From Rhizorhapis suberifaciens (GTDB lineage Bacteria; Pseudomonadota; Alphaproteobacteria; Sphingomonadales; Sphingomonadaceae): DNA of 64,000 nt. A program made the translations under genes and the position numbers. The stretch covers positions 124,001-188,000 of the forward strand of contig NZ_JACHOV010000004.1 in the NCBI RefSeq assembly GCF_014200045.1, given 5' to 3'. This document shows, piece by piece, positions 32,818 through 41,410 of the stretch. Below the pieces are notes generated by a model that worked only from the letters and a program-made list of their open reading frames with translations, ran no database searches and was not told the origin of the DNA. The stretch's first letter is position 1, and every line of letters begins with the position of its first letter.

Positions 32818-33250
32818 TAAAAAGCCCGGGGAGCGACCCGAGCCACAGGCGACGAGCAGGGGGTATGGTGCCCCTGCCTGCGCGGAAATACCGTTTAAGG
32901 CTCGCGGTTTTACACTGATCGAAATGCTCGTTGCCCTCAGCGTTTTCAGCCTTGCCGCTCTCGCACTCTTGAAACTGCAGGGCTTCACTCTCGCCACCAC
33001 AGCCGATCTCGACCAAAAGCTGCTCGGTCAGATAGTCGCTCGCAATCTTGCGGTCGAATTGCTGAGCGACCCTGCCCCGCCCGGACTCGGCCAGACCAGC
33101 GGCGATGTTGAAAATGGCGGTCAGCTTTGGCACTGGACCCGCAAGGCCAAGCTAACCGATGACCCCCGCATCATCCAGATCGACCTTCGCGTAGAGGGCC
33201 ACGCCGGCACGTCCCCAAACGCGCTCACCATTGTGAGAATGGCGAAGTGA
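32804..33250 (+). CDS. gspI: Type II secretion system minor pseudopilin I
   Basis: A minor pseudopilin of 148 aa with cleavage site RG^FTLIEMLVALSVFSLAALA, followed by the short GspI domain (NLAVELLSDP..GQLWHWTRKAK). The leader before the cleavage site is about 35 residues, longer than usual. ATG 32804 lies inside the end of gspH. GspI is the core of the J-I-K tip complex. Confidence 0.9.
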   Translation: MSVRDKKPGERPEPQATSRGYGAPACAEIPFKARGFTLIEMLVALSVFSLAALALLKLQGFTLATTADLDQKLLGQIVARNLAVELLSDPAPPGLGQTSGDVENGGQLWHWTRKAKLTDDPRIIQIDLRVEGHAGTSPNALTIVRMAK

Positions 33251-33912
33251 TGCGGGCAGGAAAAGGCCGACGGCGCTCCCGCCCGCGCAGGGTCATCGAA
33301 CATGATCAAGGTTTCACCCTGATCGAACTCATGGTCGCGCTGCTGATCTTTGGCTTGTTGGCCTCGGCCGGCGTGATGCTGCTCTCCGGCAGTGTCAGTG
33401 CCCAGGGCGCGGTCAAGCAACGGCTTGAGGACATGGCTTTGGTCCAGCGCGCCAGTGCCGCCATCACCGCAGATCTGGCGCAGGCCCAACCTCGCATCAG
33501 CCGCAATGTCGAGGGACTGTCCGTCCCCGCATTTTGGGGCCAGCGCGATCCGCAACAGCCTCTGTTGCGCTTCGTGCGCAGTGGCTGGAGCAACCTGGAC
33601 CACGCACCCCGATCGACCTTGCAGAAGATCGAATATTGGCTGAACGACGGCCGCCTGGAGCGGGTCACCTATCCAATGGTCGATGGCAGCGTTCCCAATG
33701 CGCCATCAACCCTGTTCGAAAATGTCACACTGTTCAGCACACGCTATCGCGACGCCAAGGGCACATGGCGGGACGACTGGCGGTCGGTGCAGCCCGACCT
33801 TCTCCCCCAGGCGGTGGAAATGCGCGTAACGCGTGCTTCGCAACCGCCGCTGACACTGCTGTTTCTGGTGGGTCCGGGAAAAGACGCCTCGGTGCAGGGC
33901 GACGGCGAATGA
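33250..33912 (+). CDS. gspJ: Type II secretion system minor pseudopilin J
   Basis: A minor pseudopilin of 220 aa with cleavage site QG^FTLIELMVALLIFGLLASA. The GspJ body is seen in FVRSGWSNLDHAPRSTLQKI and EYWLNDGRLERVTYPMVD. The ATG shares its A with the gspI stop (TGATG), which decides the start. The leader is basic (GKGRRRSRPRR), as usual for prepilins. Confidence 0.92.
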   Translation: MRAGKGRRRSRPRRVIEHDQGFTLIELMVALLIFGLLASAGVMLLSGSVSAQGAVKQRLEDMALVQRASAAITADLAQAQPRISRNVEGLSVPAFWGQRDPQQPLLRFVRSGWSNLDHAPRSTLQKIEYWLNDGRLERVTYPMVDGSVPNAPSTLFENVTLFSTRYRDAKGTWRDDWRSVQPDLLPQAVEMRVTRASQPPLTLLFLVGPGKDASVQGDGE

Positions 33913-34904
33913 CGCAACGCCCTGCCACGACCGACCGCCGCAACGAACAAGGCGCGGCCTTGCTTACCGTCCTCCTGCTGGTCGCCATCATGTCGGTCAT
34001 CGCCGCAACGGCGTTGGAAAGGCTCACCATCGCCACCAAACTGGCGGGCAACTCAAGCGCGCTCGATCAGGCCCGGGCCTACGCCTTTGCGGCCGAAACC
34101 ATATCGATTGTCCGGATCGAAGATCTGATCGAGCGCGATCGGGCCAGGACCACCTTGGAGGGGGATTGGCAAGGCCGCACCAATCGGCTGCCCTTGCCCG
34201 GCGGCATCGCTACGGCGCGCGTTGTCGATGGCGGCAATTGCTTTAATCTCAACAGCCTCGTCACTGGCCAAAATGTTGAGGACCTTAAGGTCCGGCCGCT
34301 GGGCGTTCGCCAGTTCACTGCGCTTATGGAAGTGCTGGGCATCCCGCCGCGAGAAGCGGCAGGCATCGCTGCCTCGGCCGCAGACTGGATCGACAGCGAC
34401 AGTCAGCCCGGCGGCGCGGAAGACAATGTTTATGCCAGCCTGCCCCAATTCTATCGCACCCCGAACCGCATGCTTCTGGATGCAAGCGAACTTCGCGCAT
34501 TGGCCGGGGTCACTCCCCAAATCTATGCGACGCTTCGCCCATGGATTTGCGCACTACCAACCAGCGATCTTTCGCCGATCAATGTGAATACCTTGCTGCC
34601 CGAACAAGCGCCGCTTTTTGCCATGCTGCTGCCGGGACAACTCACCATCGAAACCGCGCGGCAAATGCTGGCGCAGCGTCCGCCCGCAGGTTATGGCAGC
34701 CTCGACGCGTTCTGGAAATTGCCCGCAGTGGCGAAGCTCACACCCAATGCCGAGGTGACAGCCCAGACGAAACTGACTAGCCGATTTTTTCGCCTCGACA
34801 TTCTGGTCGAGCTGGGGGACGCGGAATTGACCGAACAGGCGCTGATTGACGCGGGGGAGCAACCGGCCAGACTAGTCATCCGCCAATGGGGAGAAGCAGG
34901 TTGA
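33909..34904 (+). CDS. gspK: Type II secretion system minor pseudopilin K
   Basis: The largest minor pseudopilin (331 aa) at the tip of the pseudopilus. The N-terminus QG^AALLTVLLLVAIMSVIA lacks the Glu at position 5, as is normal for GspK. The two SAM-like helical regions can be seen around RQFTALMEVLGIPPREAAG and AGVTPQIYATLRPWI with INVNT between. It overlaps gspJ by 4 nt (ATGA). Confidence 0.92.
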   Translation: MTQRPATTDRRNEQGAALLTVLLLVAIMSVIAATALERLTIATKLAGNSSALDQARAYAFAAETISIVRIEDLIERDRARTTLEGDWQGRTNRLPLPGGIATARVVDGGNCFNLNSLVTGQNVEDLKVRPLGVRQFTALMEVLGIPPREAAGIAASAADWIDSDSQPGGAEDNVYASLPQFYRTPNRMLLDASELRALAGVTPQIYATLRPWICALPTSDLSPINVNTLLPEQAPLFAMLLPGQLTIETARQMLAQRPPAGYGSLDAFWKLPAVAKLTPNAEVTAQTKLTSRFFRLDILVELGDAELTEQALIDAGEQPARLVIRQWGEAG

Positions 34905-36022
34905 GCGCCGAAGGGCTCATCATTTCCATCCCGGAGAACGGCGATGCCGAACCTTTGTGGATGCGGGTCGCGGGTGGCGAGATAGTCGGCCACAGTGCCG
35001 GGGCGCGATGGCTCGATGACAGCGGGCTTACCGAGCTACCGCGCGATACCCGCGTCATGCTGGTCACGCCGGTCGGGCTCACCACCTTGCATTGGACCGA
35101 CTTTCCGGATTTGACCCCCCGTCAGGGACGCGCGGCGGCGCGCCTGCTGGCGCTCGACAACAGCATTGGCTCTGCGGAAATGCTGCACATCGCAACCGCT
35201 GATACGGGCGATATGGACGACCGCCACAATGTCGCGGTCGTTTCGCGAACGCAGATGGCGCAATGGCTCCTCTGGGCCCAGCATCAGGGAATCGACCCCG
35301 ACATCATTCTGCCTGCCGGGCTGTTATTGCCCCATCCGGACGAATGTTTTGTAAGCGGAATGATCGGCGGAGAGATCGTGTTACGGGGGCCTGATTGTGC
35401 AATAGGCGCCGCAGATCCGGTCGCGGCGCTCATCGTCGGCGAGGCTCAGGTCCGCGAAGTCACCGTCCGGGACGTTAACCGCGCCGCCATCGCAGCCTTG
35501 GCGTCCCCTCCGCTCAATTTGCGTCAGGGGGATTTTGCCAAGCGCGGGAAGCATGTGCTCGATTGGCCGTTAGTGCGCAGCTTGGCAGCAATGCTGGGTT
35601 TCATTGCCTTCTGCAGCCTGCTGATCGCGCTCACCCAAATAATGAAATATGATCTTGCGGCCGATGCGGTGGATGCCGAAAGCCAAGCTCTGGCACGCAC
35701 GGTTCTGCCCCATGTCCCCGATATCGCCACGGCGCAGGCACAACTCGACGCTCGATTGTCCGAGCTTGGCGGCGGTGGCTTGGCGTTCTCCGGACCTGCC
35801 GCCGGCCTTTATGCCGCCATGCGGAACGTGCCCAACGCCAGTATCGCCAACATGGCTTATACCGCCGAAGGCACCCTCAGCGTGACGCTTTCCGCGCCGA
35901 GCGCCGATGATATGAACCAGGTGCTAAACGCTTTGCAGCAATCGGGCTTTCTGGTCACTGCCACACCCCAGCAGGACCAAGACGGACCGATACGCACCCG
36001 AGTGGCGGTGCGGACACCATGA
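34901..36022 (+). CDS. gspL: Type II secretion system protein L
   Basis: A bitopic inner-membrane protein that connects the GspE ATPase to GspM (373 aa). The cytoplasmic part has an actin-like fold (IISIPENGDAEPLWMRV; WTDFPDLTPRQGRAAARLL). One membrane helix follows (LAAMLGFIAFCSLLIALT), then a periplasmic ferredoxin-like domain. TTG 34901 overlaps the gspK stop by 4 nt and has GGGGAGAA just upstream, so it is preferred; ATG 34886 is in frame but lacks a ribosome site. Confidence 0.88.
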   Translation: MSAEGLIISIPENGDAEPLWMRVAGGEIVGHSAGARWLDDSGLTELPRDTRVMLVTPVGLTTLHWTDFPDLTPRQGRAAARLLALDNSIGSAEMLHIATADTGDMDDRHNVAVVSRTQMAQWLLWAQHQGIDPDIILPAGLLLPHPDECFVSGMIGGEIVLRGPDCAIGAADPVAALIVGEAQVREVTVRDVNRAAIAALASPPLNLRQGDFAKRGKHVLDWPLVRSLAAMLGFIAFCSLLIALTQIMKYDLAADAVDAESQALARTVLPHVPDIATAQAQLDARLSELGGGGLAFSGPAAGLYAAMRNVPNASIANMAYTAEGTLSVTLSAPSADDMNQVLNALQQSGFLVTATPQQDQDGPIRTRVAVRTP

Positions 36023-36498
36023 TCGCTCTTATAAAGGGTAAATGGGCGATATTTTCGATCCGCGAAAAATGGCTGATAGGCATCATGCTGACGCTGCTCG
36101 TCATGATCATTTTATGGCTGGGCGTCTTGCGCCCGATCGAAAGCGGCCTTGCCTCGGCAAAAGCGAGGCACGCCGCCGCCATTGACCGTTCCGCCGCCAT
36201 TCGGGCGCGGGTAGCCGCAATCAAAACCCTGTCTGGTCAGGGCTCACCCGTTCGAAGGGGACCGCTGGACGTCTTAATTGGCCAAAGCGCGGCCGAAACG
36301 GGCTTCACTCTTAACCACAATGAACGGCAAGGCGAGGACAGGGTGGCCTTTATGACAGCTTCTGTTCGTCCCACCGCGTTTTTCGGCTGGCTTGCCTCGC
36401 TCGAAGCGCAGGGGATCCAGGTCGAGTCATTGAGCGTTGAGCCGACTGACAATGTTGTCCTTACCGCAAATGGTGTTTTGAGGGCGTCCGGACGATGA
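36019..36498 (+). CDS. gspM: Type II secretion system protein M
   Basis: An inner-membrane partner of GspL (159 aa). One membrane helix (LIGIMLTLLVMIILWLGVL) follows a short basic N-terminus. A periplasmic helix ([21 protein letters not shown]) leads to a small ferredoxin-like domain (TASVRPTAFFGWLASLEAQGI). It overlaps its neighbours by 4 nt on both sides. Confidence 0.9.
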   Translation: MIALIKGKWAIFSIREKWLIGIMLTLLVMIILWLGVLRPIESGLASAKARHAAAIDRSAAIRARVAAIKTLSGQGSPVRRGPLDVLIGQSAAETGFTLNHNERQGEDRVAFMTASVRPTAFFGWLASLEAQGIQVESLSVEPTDNVVLTANGVLRASGR

Positions 36499-37211
36499 TG
36501 GCGCTCCTTCTTCGCGCGCGCGGCCGGCTGTTCCTGCTACTCAGCTTCCTTTTCTCGCTGATTGCATTATTCCCTCTGCGCACCGCCTTCGACATGCTCG
36601 CTCTTCACGAAAACGCCCTTTCCGCCCGCGCTATTCATGGAGCCGTCTGGTGGGGCAGGATCGAGCAGCTGAATCTTGCGGGTCTTCCGCTCGGCGATGT
36701 CGAGGCGCGGCTTTCGCCGCTGCCGCTGTTCATCGGGCGTGCCCGGATGGATTTCGTCCGGCATGGCTCCCCCGATGACATGAAGGGAGCAGTCAGCGTC
36801 AGTAACAGCAGTTTCGGCATAGACGATGTGACGGCCAGCATCGGCACCGGAGAGACCTTCGCCCCACTGCCTTTCACCAGAATAGACCTTCAGGACGTCA
36901 GCGTGCGTTTCGCCAAGGGCGCCTGCATTCGTGCGCAGGGCCGCGTGAACATAGGCCTGACCCTCTCGACTACCCAAGCTTTTTCTTCGAGCCTCTCCGG
37001 CGATGCTGTCTGCAATGGCGCTGCCCTGCTCCTCGCGCTTCACAGCCAATCCGGCATGGAAAAGCTGAACATGCTGGTCGAGGGTAATCGAAACTACACG
37101 GCTGAACTTGTCGTCCGTCCCAGTGATGCCACCCAGGCCGCCGCTCTTGTCGACGATGGCTTTGTTCCAGCGCCGGGCGGTTATCTGCTGAAGCTCAGCG
37201 GCCAATTGTGA
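36495..37211 (+). CDS. gspN: Type II secretion system protein N
   Basis: A membrane-anchored protein of 238 aa. One N-terminal helix (LFLLLSFLFSLIALFPL) is followed by a periplasmic beta-rich domain with the GspN-like opening ALSARAIHGAVWWGRIEQLN. GspN is found in only part of T2SS operons and its role is not settled. Two cysteines (GACIRAQ, DAVCNG) could form a disulfide. It overlaps gspM and gspO by 4 nt. Confidence 0.85.
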   Translation: MMALLLRARGRLFLLLSFLFSLIALFPLRTAFDMLALHENALSARAIHGAVWWGRIEQLNLAGLPLGDVEARLSPLPLFIGRARMDFVRHGSPDDMKGAVSVSNSSFGIDDVTASIGTGETFAPLPFTRIDLQDVSVRFAKGACIRAQGRVNIGLTLSTTQAFSSSLSGDAVCNGAALLLALHSQSGMEKLNMLVEGNRNYTAELVVRPSDATQAAALVDDGFVPAPGGYLLKLSGQL

Positions 37212-37978
37212 GTGTAGATCCGCTTCCGGTCTGGTCCTGGTCGCTGTCCGGTTTCGTCCTGGGCGCCATCATCGGCAGCTTCCTTGCGACACTCATTCTT
37301 CGCTGGCCCCAAGGGCGATCTGTTCTGGCCGGTCGGTCAGCCTGCGACGGCTGCGGTCGAGTTCTCGGCGTTGTCGATCTGGTGCCTTTGCTGAGCGCAC
37401 TGGCACAAGGGGGCCGGTGCAAAAGCTGCGCCGCTCCCATCGACTGGCTGCATTTCCGGGTGGAGCTCACCTGTGGGCTGGCGGGCGCGGCCGCCTTAGG
37501 GCTGGCGCCAGGAATCGAAGGATTGGGCTGGGCGGTGCTGGTCTGGTTCCTCATCACCCTTGCCATACTTGACCATCGCCACTTTTGGCTTCCCGATGCC
37601 CTGACATGGCCCCTGGCCTTCCTGGGCTTCACTCTTGCCATGTGGGTCACTCCTGTCGCGCTGCCCGATAGAGTGGTCGGCGCTGCTTCAGGTTATGGCA
37701 GTTTGATGCTGATAGCCGTCATTTACCAATGGTTGCGCGGTCGGACCGGCATGGGCGGCGGCGACGCCAAACTGTTGGGAGCGATAGGCGCATGGTTCGG
37801 GTGGCAGCCATTGCCACTAGTGCTCCTCATCGCCAGTCTTACCGCCCTGACCGCCGCAGGGCTTCGGGCGGCGCGGGGCGGGGAGGTCTCTTCTTCTACG
37901 CAAATGCCGCTCGGCACCTACATGGCGATTGCCACCCTGCCCGCTTGGCTGGCGGCACGAATGCTGGGAATGGCCTGA
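37208..37978 (+). CDS. gspO: Prepilin peptidase (leader peptidase / N-methyltransferase)
   Basis: A polytopic aspartyl protease (256 aa) that cuts the leaders of pseudopilins G-K and methylates the new N-terminus. The zinc-binding pairs C46-x-x-C49 and C71-x-x-C74 are intact, so the methyltransferase domain should work. The catalytic aspartates are D122 (ILDHRH) and D186 (GMGGGDAKLLG). GTG 37208 overlaps the gspN stop by 4 nt. It closes the gsp operon. Confidence 0.93.
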   Translation: MSVDPLPVWSWSLSGFVLGAIIGSFLATLILRWPQGRSVLAGRSACDGCGRVLGVVDLVPLLSALAQGGRCKSCAAPIDWLHFRVELTCGLAGAAALGLAPGIEGLGWAVLVWFLITLAILDHRHFWLPDALTWPLAFLGFTLAMWVTPVALPDRVVGAASGYGSLMLIAVIYQWLRGRTGMGGGDAKLLGAIGAWFGWQPLPLVLLIASLTALTAAGLRAARGGEVSSSTQMPLGTYMAIATLPAWLAARMLGMA

Positions 37979-37988
37979 AGGCTATTGG

Positions 37989-38117
37989 TCAGTGCATAGC
38001 GTCGTCGCCTGCCTGGCCGACGGATTCAATATCGCGTCCGACACCTTTGACGGTGTTGCAAGCGGCGAGCAGCGTCATGGCAATGGAAAGGGCGGCGATA
38101 ATCGCAGTTTTCTTCAT
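37989..38117 (-). CDS. Entericidin A/B family small lipoprotein
   Basis: A 42-residue lipoprotein, below common length cut-offs. It starts MKKTAIIAALSIAMTLLAAC, where LAAC is a perfect lipobox, and continues NTVKGVGRDIESVGQAGDDA, the entericidin signature. AGGA lies about 9 nt before the ATG. Entericidins are small membrane lipoproteins first described as an antidote/toxin pair in enteric bacteria; in alphaproteobacteria single copies are common and their role is unclear. It runs against the gsp operon, with 10 nt between the stops. Confidence 0.88.
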   Translation of the reverse strand: MKKTAIIAALSIAMTLLAACNTVKGVGRDIESVGQAGDDAMH

Positions 38118-38149
38118 TAATGAACGTCCTAAATGATCAACAGCCGCGA

Positions 38150-38178
38150 ATTATAAGGCAGTGCGCCTTTCCGTCTAA
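38150..38178 (-). promoter_or_regulatory. Probable promoter of the entericidin gene
   Basis: On the minus strand a perfect TATAAT (38155-38150) is found 32 nt upstream of the start codon. TTAGAC lies 17 nt further upstream as a weak -35. Confidence 0.45.
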
Positions 38179-38238
38179 TGAATAATGTGCCGCAGCCGAA
38201 ACCGATCAGCATCAACTCAGCAATGCCTTGAAAACACT

Positions 38239-38961
38239 CTAAATGCTGATCCGATGCAGCATTGCGCCATTCTCGCGAAGCCAGCGCCGAGCGGGCAGCG
38301 GATCTCCTCCATAAATTTCGGCATGTCGCGCGTGGAAGGCGGGACCGTGGTCCATATGGGCGAGATGGGCGACCTCATGCGCGACGGTCGCCTGCCGCAC
38401 GAATACCGGCGCGCAGATCAGCCGCCAGCTATAGCGGATATTTCCGTTGGACGCACAGCTTCCCCAGCGGGAGCGGGGATCGCCCATTGTGATCTGGCCT
38501 GGCTTGAGGCCCCACGGTTCGGCATAGGCGGCCGTCTCGTTCACCAGCGTCTGGCGCGCGAGCTCTCTTAACCAGCGAAGCGTCCTTGGACCCACCGCCT
38601 CTTCGGGGCCGCCGAGTTGCAAGCGGTCTTCATGGCGCTGGACCCGTCTTGGTAGAGTAGGCGACCAATCGATGCGAATGTTCAGTCCTTCCAAGGGAAA
38701 GACGGCGCCCGGTGCGAGCAGGATTGTAGCCGGCACAGCCGTCAACTGGCGCTCCAGCCAATCTGTTTGTTGGCATGCCCATTGAATGGCCTTGCGCAGA
38801 CTGGCGCCTGTAGGAAGGCCCAAGCGGATTTCACCCTTGCCGGGATCCACTGACAGCCGAAAGGCGCGCGATCTAGCGTGCCGGCGCACCTTTAGCGGGT
38901 ATGCCACACCGCCCACGGTCAACTGATCGTCAGAGCCCCCGTTCCACCACATGATGTTCAA
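38239..38961 (-). CDS. YgjP-like zinc metallopeptidase (M48/DUF45)
   Basis: A cytoplasmic protein of 240 aa with the metallopeptidase motif H195-E-V-A-H199 in TVAHEVAHLAHMDHGPAF; a later acidic residue should complete the zinc site. The central motif RWGSCASNGNIRYSWRL is diagnostic of the YgjP/WLM-like family. Relatives are poorly characterised; one proposed role is in DNA-protein crosslink repair, like SprT. The start lies inside the YcgN-like gene upstream; ATG 38952 is an alternative. Confidence 0.85.
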   Translation of the reverse strand: MNIMWWNGGSDDQLTVGGVAYPLKVRRHARSRAFRLSVDPGKGEIRLGLPTGASLRKAIQWACQQTDWLERQLTAVPATILLAPGAVFPLEGLNIRIDWSPTLPRRVQRHEDRLQLGGPEEAVGPRTLRWLRELARQTLVNETAAYAEPWGLKPGQITMGDPRSRWGSCASNGNIRYSWRLICAPVFVRQATVAHEVAHLAHMDHGPAFHARHAEIYGGDPLPARRWLRENGAMLHRISI

Positions 38962-39364
38962 GATCGCCCGCTTCTGTTTCCGATACCGTCCAGCCGCGTA
39001 TCGACTGTCCGGCCTTGTGCACCGCCTCCGGATCGCCGCAGATCAGATAATGCCATTCTGGAAGCGGTTGTCCCGCGGCGCGCAGTTTATAGGCGCAACT
39101 TTCCGGCAGCCATTCAATGTCGTTGAGCCTGTTGAGCGTCAGGCGAAGACAATCAGGAACAAATGCTTTCCGCCGGCGATAATCCACGCAACGGGCGCTG
39201 TGGCGGTCCAGCAGCTTGCACGCAACATTGGTGGGGTAGATGCGGCCGCTATCTTCATCCTCGATCTTGTGCAGGCAACATTTTCCACATCCGTCGCAGA
39301 GCGCCTCCCACTGCGTGCGGTCGAGGTCCCTTAAAGGCTTTTCCCAGAAAGGAGTGTCGATCAT
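38930..39364 (-). CDS. YcgN family cysteine-cluster protein (UPF0260)
   Basis: A protein of 144 aa with the metal-binding type cysteine cluster LCDGCGKCC, then further cysteines (VACKLLD, ARCVDYRRR, PDCLRLT, ESCAYKL). It matches the UPF0260/YcgN family, whose function is unknown but whose cysteine pattern resembles YkgJ-like iron or zinc proteins. ATG 39364 overlaps the SCO gene stop by 4 nt and is therefore preferred over 39373. It overlaps the YgjP gene by 32 nt. Confidence 0.88.
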   Translation of the reverse strand: MIDTPFWEKPLRDLDRTQWEALCDGCGKCCLHKIEDEDSGRIYPTNVACKLLDRHSARCVDYRRRKAFVPDCLRLTLNRLNDIEWLPESCAYKLRAAGQPLPEWHYLICGDPEAVHKAGQSIRGWTVSETEAGDLEHHVVERGL

Positions 39365-39987
39365 TTCACCCATCGGTCAAGTTCGGCCAGCACTCGCTCG
39401 GGCGAGCCCTCGTCCTCTTCCGTACCCGGTTGATCCGTCGGCAAGATTGCCAGCGGCTTGCCCTCGGGGCCCATGAGATAGGGCGCTCTTAAATGGTTCA
39501 TCAGATATTCGCTGCCCCCGGACCTTTCGTCCTTGGCATAATAGACCGCAAATTCCTTCGCGACATCTGCAATTTCATCTGAAGTGCCTGTCAGGCCGAT
39601 AAGTTTGGGGTGAAAGTTCCCGACATAATTCTTCACGACCGACGGAGTGTCCCGTTGCGGGTCGATGGTGATGAAGATCGGCTGCACCTTTGCCGCCAAA
39701 GCCGGGTTCTGCTTTTCAAACAGCCGATAGCCCTGCATCAGCTTTTGCAGATCAAGAGGGCAAACGTCGGGGCAATAGGTATAGCCGAAATAGACTAGCC
39801 GGTATTTCCCATCGAAGTCGCTGTAGGAAACCTTCTTTCCATCCTGTCCGGTCAGGGTGAATGGGCCTCCGATGCTTGCTCCTTCAAGTGGAGGCCGCTC
39901 GCTCTTTTTGTCCGGATCGGATGCGTCGCCGCAAGCGGTCAATGGTAAAAGGCACAGAATGGCGATGGAAATAAGGGCTTTGTTCAT
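39361..39987 (-). CDS. SCO family copper chaperone lipoprotein
   Basis: A thioredoxin-fold protein (208 aa) that helps insert copper into the CuA site of cytochrome c oxidase, or acts as a thiol reductant. The N-terminus is a lipoprotein signal with LTAC (Cys19). The copper ligands are C72-x-x-x-C76 (YCPDVCP) and a histidine in LMNHLRAPY. No cytochrome oxidase genes are nearby. Start 39987 is used because the signal peptide begins there. It is first in the SCO-YcgN-YgjP operon. Confidence 0.92.
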   Translation of the reverse strand: MNKALISIAILCLLPLTACGDASDPDKKSERPPLEGASIGGPFTLTGQDGKKVSYSDFDGKYRLVYFGYTYCPDVCPLDLQKLMQGYRLFEKQNPALAAKVQPIFITIDPQRDTPSVVKNYVGNFHPKLIGLTGTSDEIADVAKEFAVYYAKDERSGGSEYLMNHLRAPYLMGPEGKPLAILPTDQPGTEEDEGSPERVLAELDRWVK

Positions 39988-40062
39988 GGCAAAGCCAGCC
40001 ATGCCTTGCTAGGGAACGAAATTCAAATCGATTCCGCATTGCATGAACAGGGTGAGCGAAAC

Positions 40063-40686
40063 ATGACGGGTGAATTTGAGCCGCGTTCGTTTTTAAGGCG
40101 GGTCGCCGGCTTTGTGCTGGCGCTGGCGTTTCTGGCGCCAACCCTGGCGCATGCGCAATTTTCAGATAGCTTCAACTTCCTGAAAGCGGTCAGGGACCGT
40201 GACGGCGCCAAGGTGACTGAGTTCGTCGACCAGCCCGGCACCACCGTCATCAATACCCGCGATGGCAAAAGCGGCGAAACTGCGCTGCACATCGTCGTCG
40301 CCCGCCGCGACGCCATTTGGGTGAATTTTTTGCTAGCCAAGGGCGCAAAGCCCAATTTCGCTGACAATAGCGGGACAACGCCACTGATGCTGGCCGCGCA
40401 GTTGCGTTTTCTGGATGGCGCACGGCTGTTGCTGGCAAATGGCGCGCAAGTGGACAAGGCCAATGACCGGGGCGAAACGCCGTTGATCCGTGCCGTCCAG
40501 CTTCGCGATCTGGCGCTGGTTCGCCTGCTGATCGCCAATGGCGCAAACCCTGATAAATCCGATTCCTTAGCCGGCATGTCCGCCCGCGATTACGCCAAGC
40601 GGGACAACCGCACTCCTGCGATCGTGGCGGCGCTTGAAGCACCAAAACCCGTACAAGGAACTGGAGAAGTGCAGGGACCGAAATAG
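40063..40686 (+). CDS. Secreted ankyrin-repeat protein
   Basis: A 207-aa periplasmic or secreted protein. A signal peptide (FVLALAFLAPTLAHAQ) is followed by about four ankyrin repeats (SGETALHIVVARRDAIWVN, SGTTPLMLAAQLRFLDGA, RGETPLIRAVQLRDLAL, AGMSARDYAKRDNR). Such repeats bind partner proteins; the partner here is unknown. GGGTGAG precedes the ATG. It is transcribed divergently from the SCO gene. Confidence 0.85.
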   Translation: MTGEFEPRSFLRRVAGFVLALAFLAPTLAHAQFSDSFNFLKAVRDRDGAKVTEFVDQPGTTVINTRDGKSGETALHIVVARRDAIWVNFLLAKGAKPNFADNSGTTPLMLAAQLRFLDGARLLLANGAQVDKANDRGETPLIRAVQLRDLALVRLLIANGANPDKSDSLAGMSARDYAKRDNRTPAIVAALEAPKPVQGTGEVQGPK

Positions 40687-40728
40687 GATTGGCTTCGAAC
40701 GATTTCGGTCTGTTCAAGCGAGATAACC

Positions 40729-40758
40729 GTTATATCCCCGAATTATCACTGATATAAC
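40729..40758. terminator. AT-rich inverted repeat between converging genes
   Basis: GTTATATC (40729-40736) and GATATAAC (40751-40758) form a perfect 8-bp stem around a 14-nt loop. It lies over the last codons of mmcB, where the ankyrin gene and mmcB converge, so it may stop transcription from both sides. No T tract is present. Confidence 0.35.
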
Positions 40759-41233
40759 CGGGGTCCAACATCGCCATAAGCCGCCGGGAAGATCGGCGTG
40801 CGAAACGCAGTATCTCGGCTTTGCGTCGAGCGGTTGCCAATGGCTGTGTCGGGGCCGGACGAATAATCTCTGCATCATATTGGTCGGCGCAGATGAGGCC
40901 GGTTCGAGAGGGCCACAGATTTTCGCTATCGAACAGCTTCAAGTCGAAACCTGCCGGCACGGCCCAGTAATAGCGGTCGCAATAGTCGAAATAATCAGGC
41001 CATTTGGTATCGCCTAGCAGGTCCTGCCGGCTGCACTTGATTTCGACGATCAGAATTTGCCCCTTGCCATCGACCGCCATGACGTCGGCCCTGCGTCCAT
41101 TGGGCAGCGGCACTTCAGCTATGCCGGCTATGTCGTGCCGGCTGAAAAGCCGCATGATGCCCCGAGTGACTGCGCCCGCCGTTCCGTCGGCCAAAGGGTC
41201 TCCGGCATTCGCCAGATAACCGTCCAATCCCAT
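40730..41233 (-). CDS. mmcB: MmcB family DNA repair protein
   Basis: A 167-aa protein of the MmcB family, which in Caulobacter takes part in damage repair in non-replicating cells together with translesion polymerases. It has a PD-(D/E)xK nuclease-like core: RRADVMAVD, then IVEIKCSRQD, followed by DYFDYCDRYYWAVP. ATG 41233 is preferred because AAGGGA lies 6 nt before it; 41248 and 41257 are in frame. I found no GTTC-N7-GTTC LexA box upstream, unlike dinB. Confidence 0.85.
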   Translation of the reverse strand: MGLDGYLANAGDPLADGTAGAVTRGIMRLFSRHDIAGIAEVPLPNGRRADVMAVDGKGQILIVEIKCSRQDLLGDTKWPDYFDYCDRYYWAVPAGFDLKLFDSENLWPSRTGLICADQYDAEIIRPAPTQPLATARRKAEILRFARRSSRRLMAMLDPGYISDNSGI

Positions 41234-41410
41234 TTTGTGTCCCTTCATATCGGACATTCAGAACAATGCATTGGAGGGGGGACTGGTGCCGTCCAGCCCA
41301 AAGCGGCGAAGTCCGTGCGCAACACGACCAATAGGGAACGAGTCTCCACTTCGCTATTGCCGCGACGGCGAACATGAACAGATTGAATAAGCATCCCTGC
41401 GTCGCAATGA

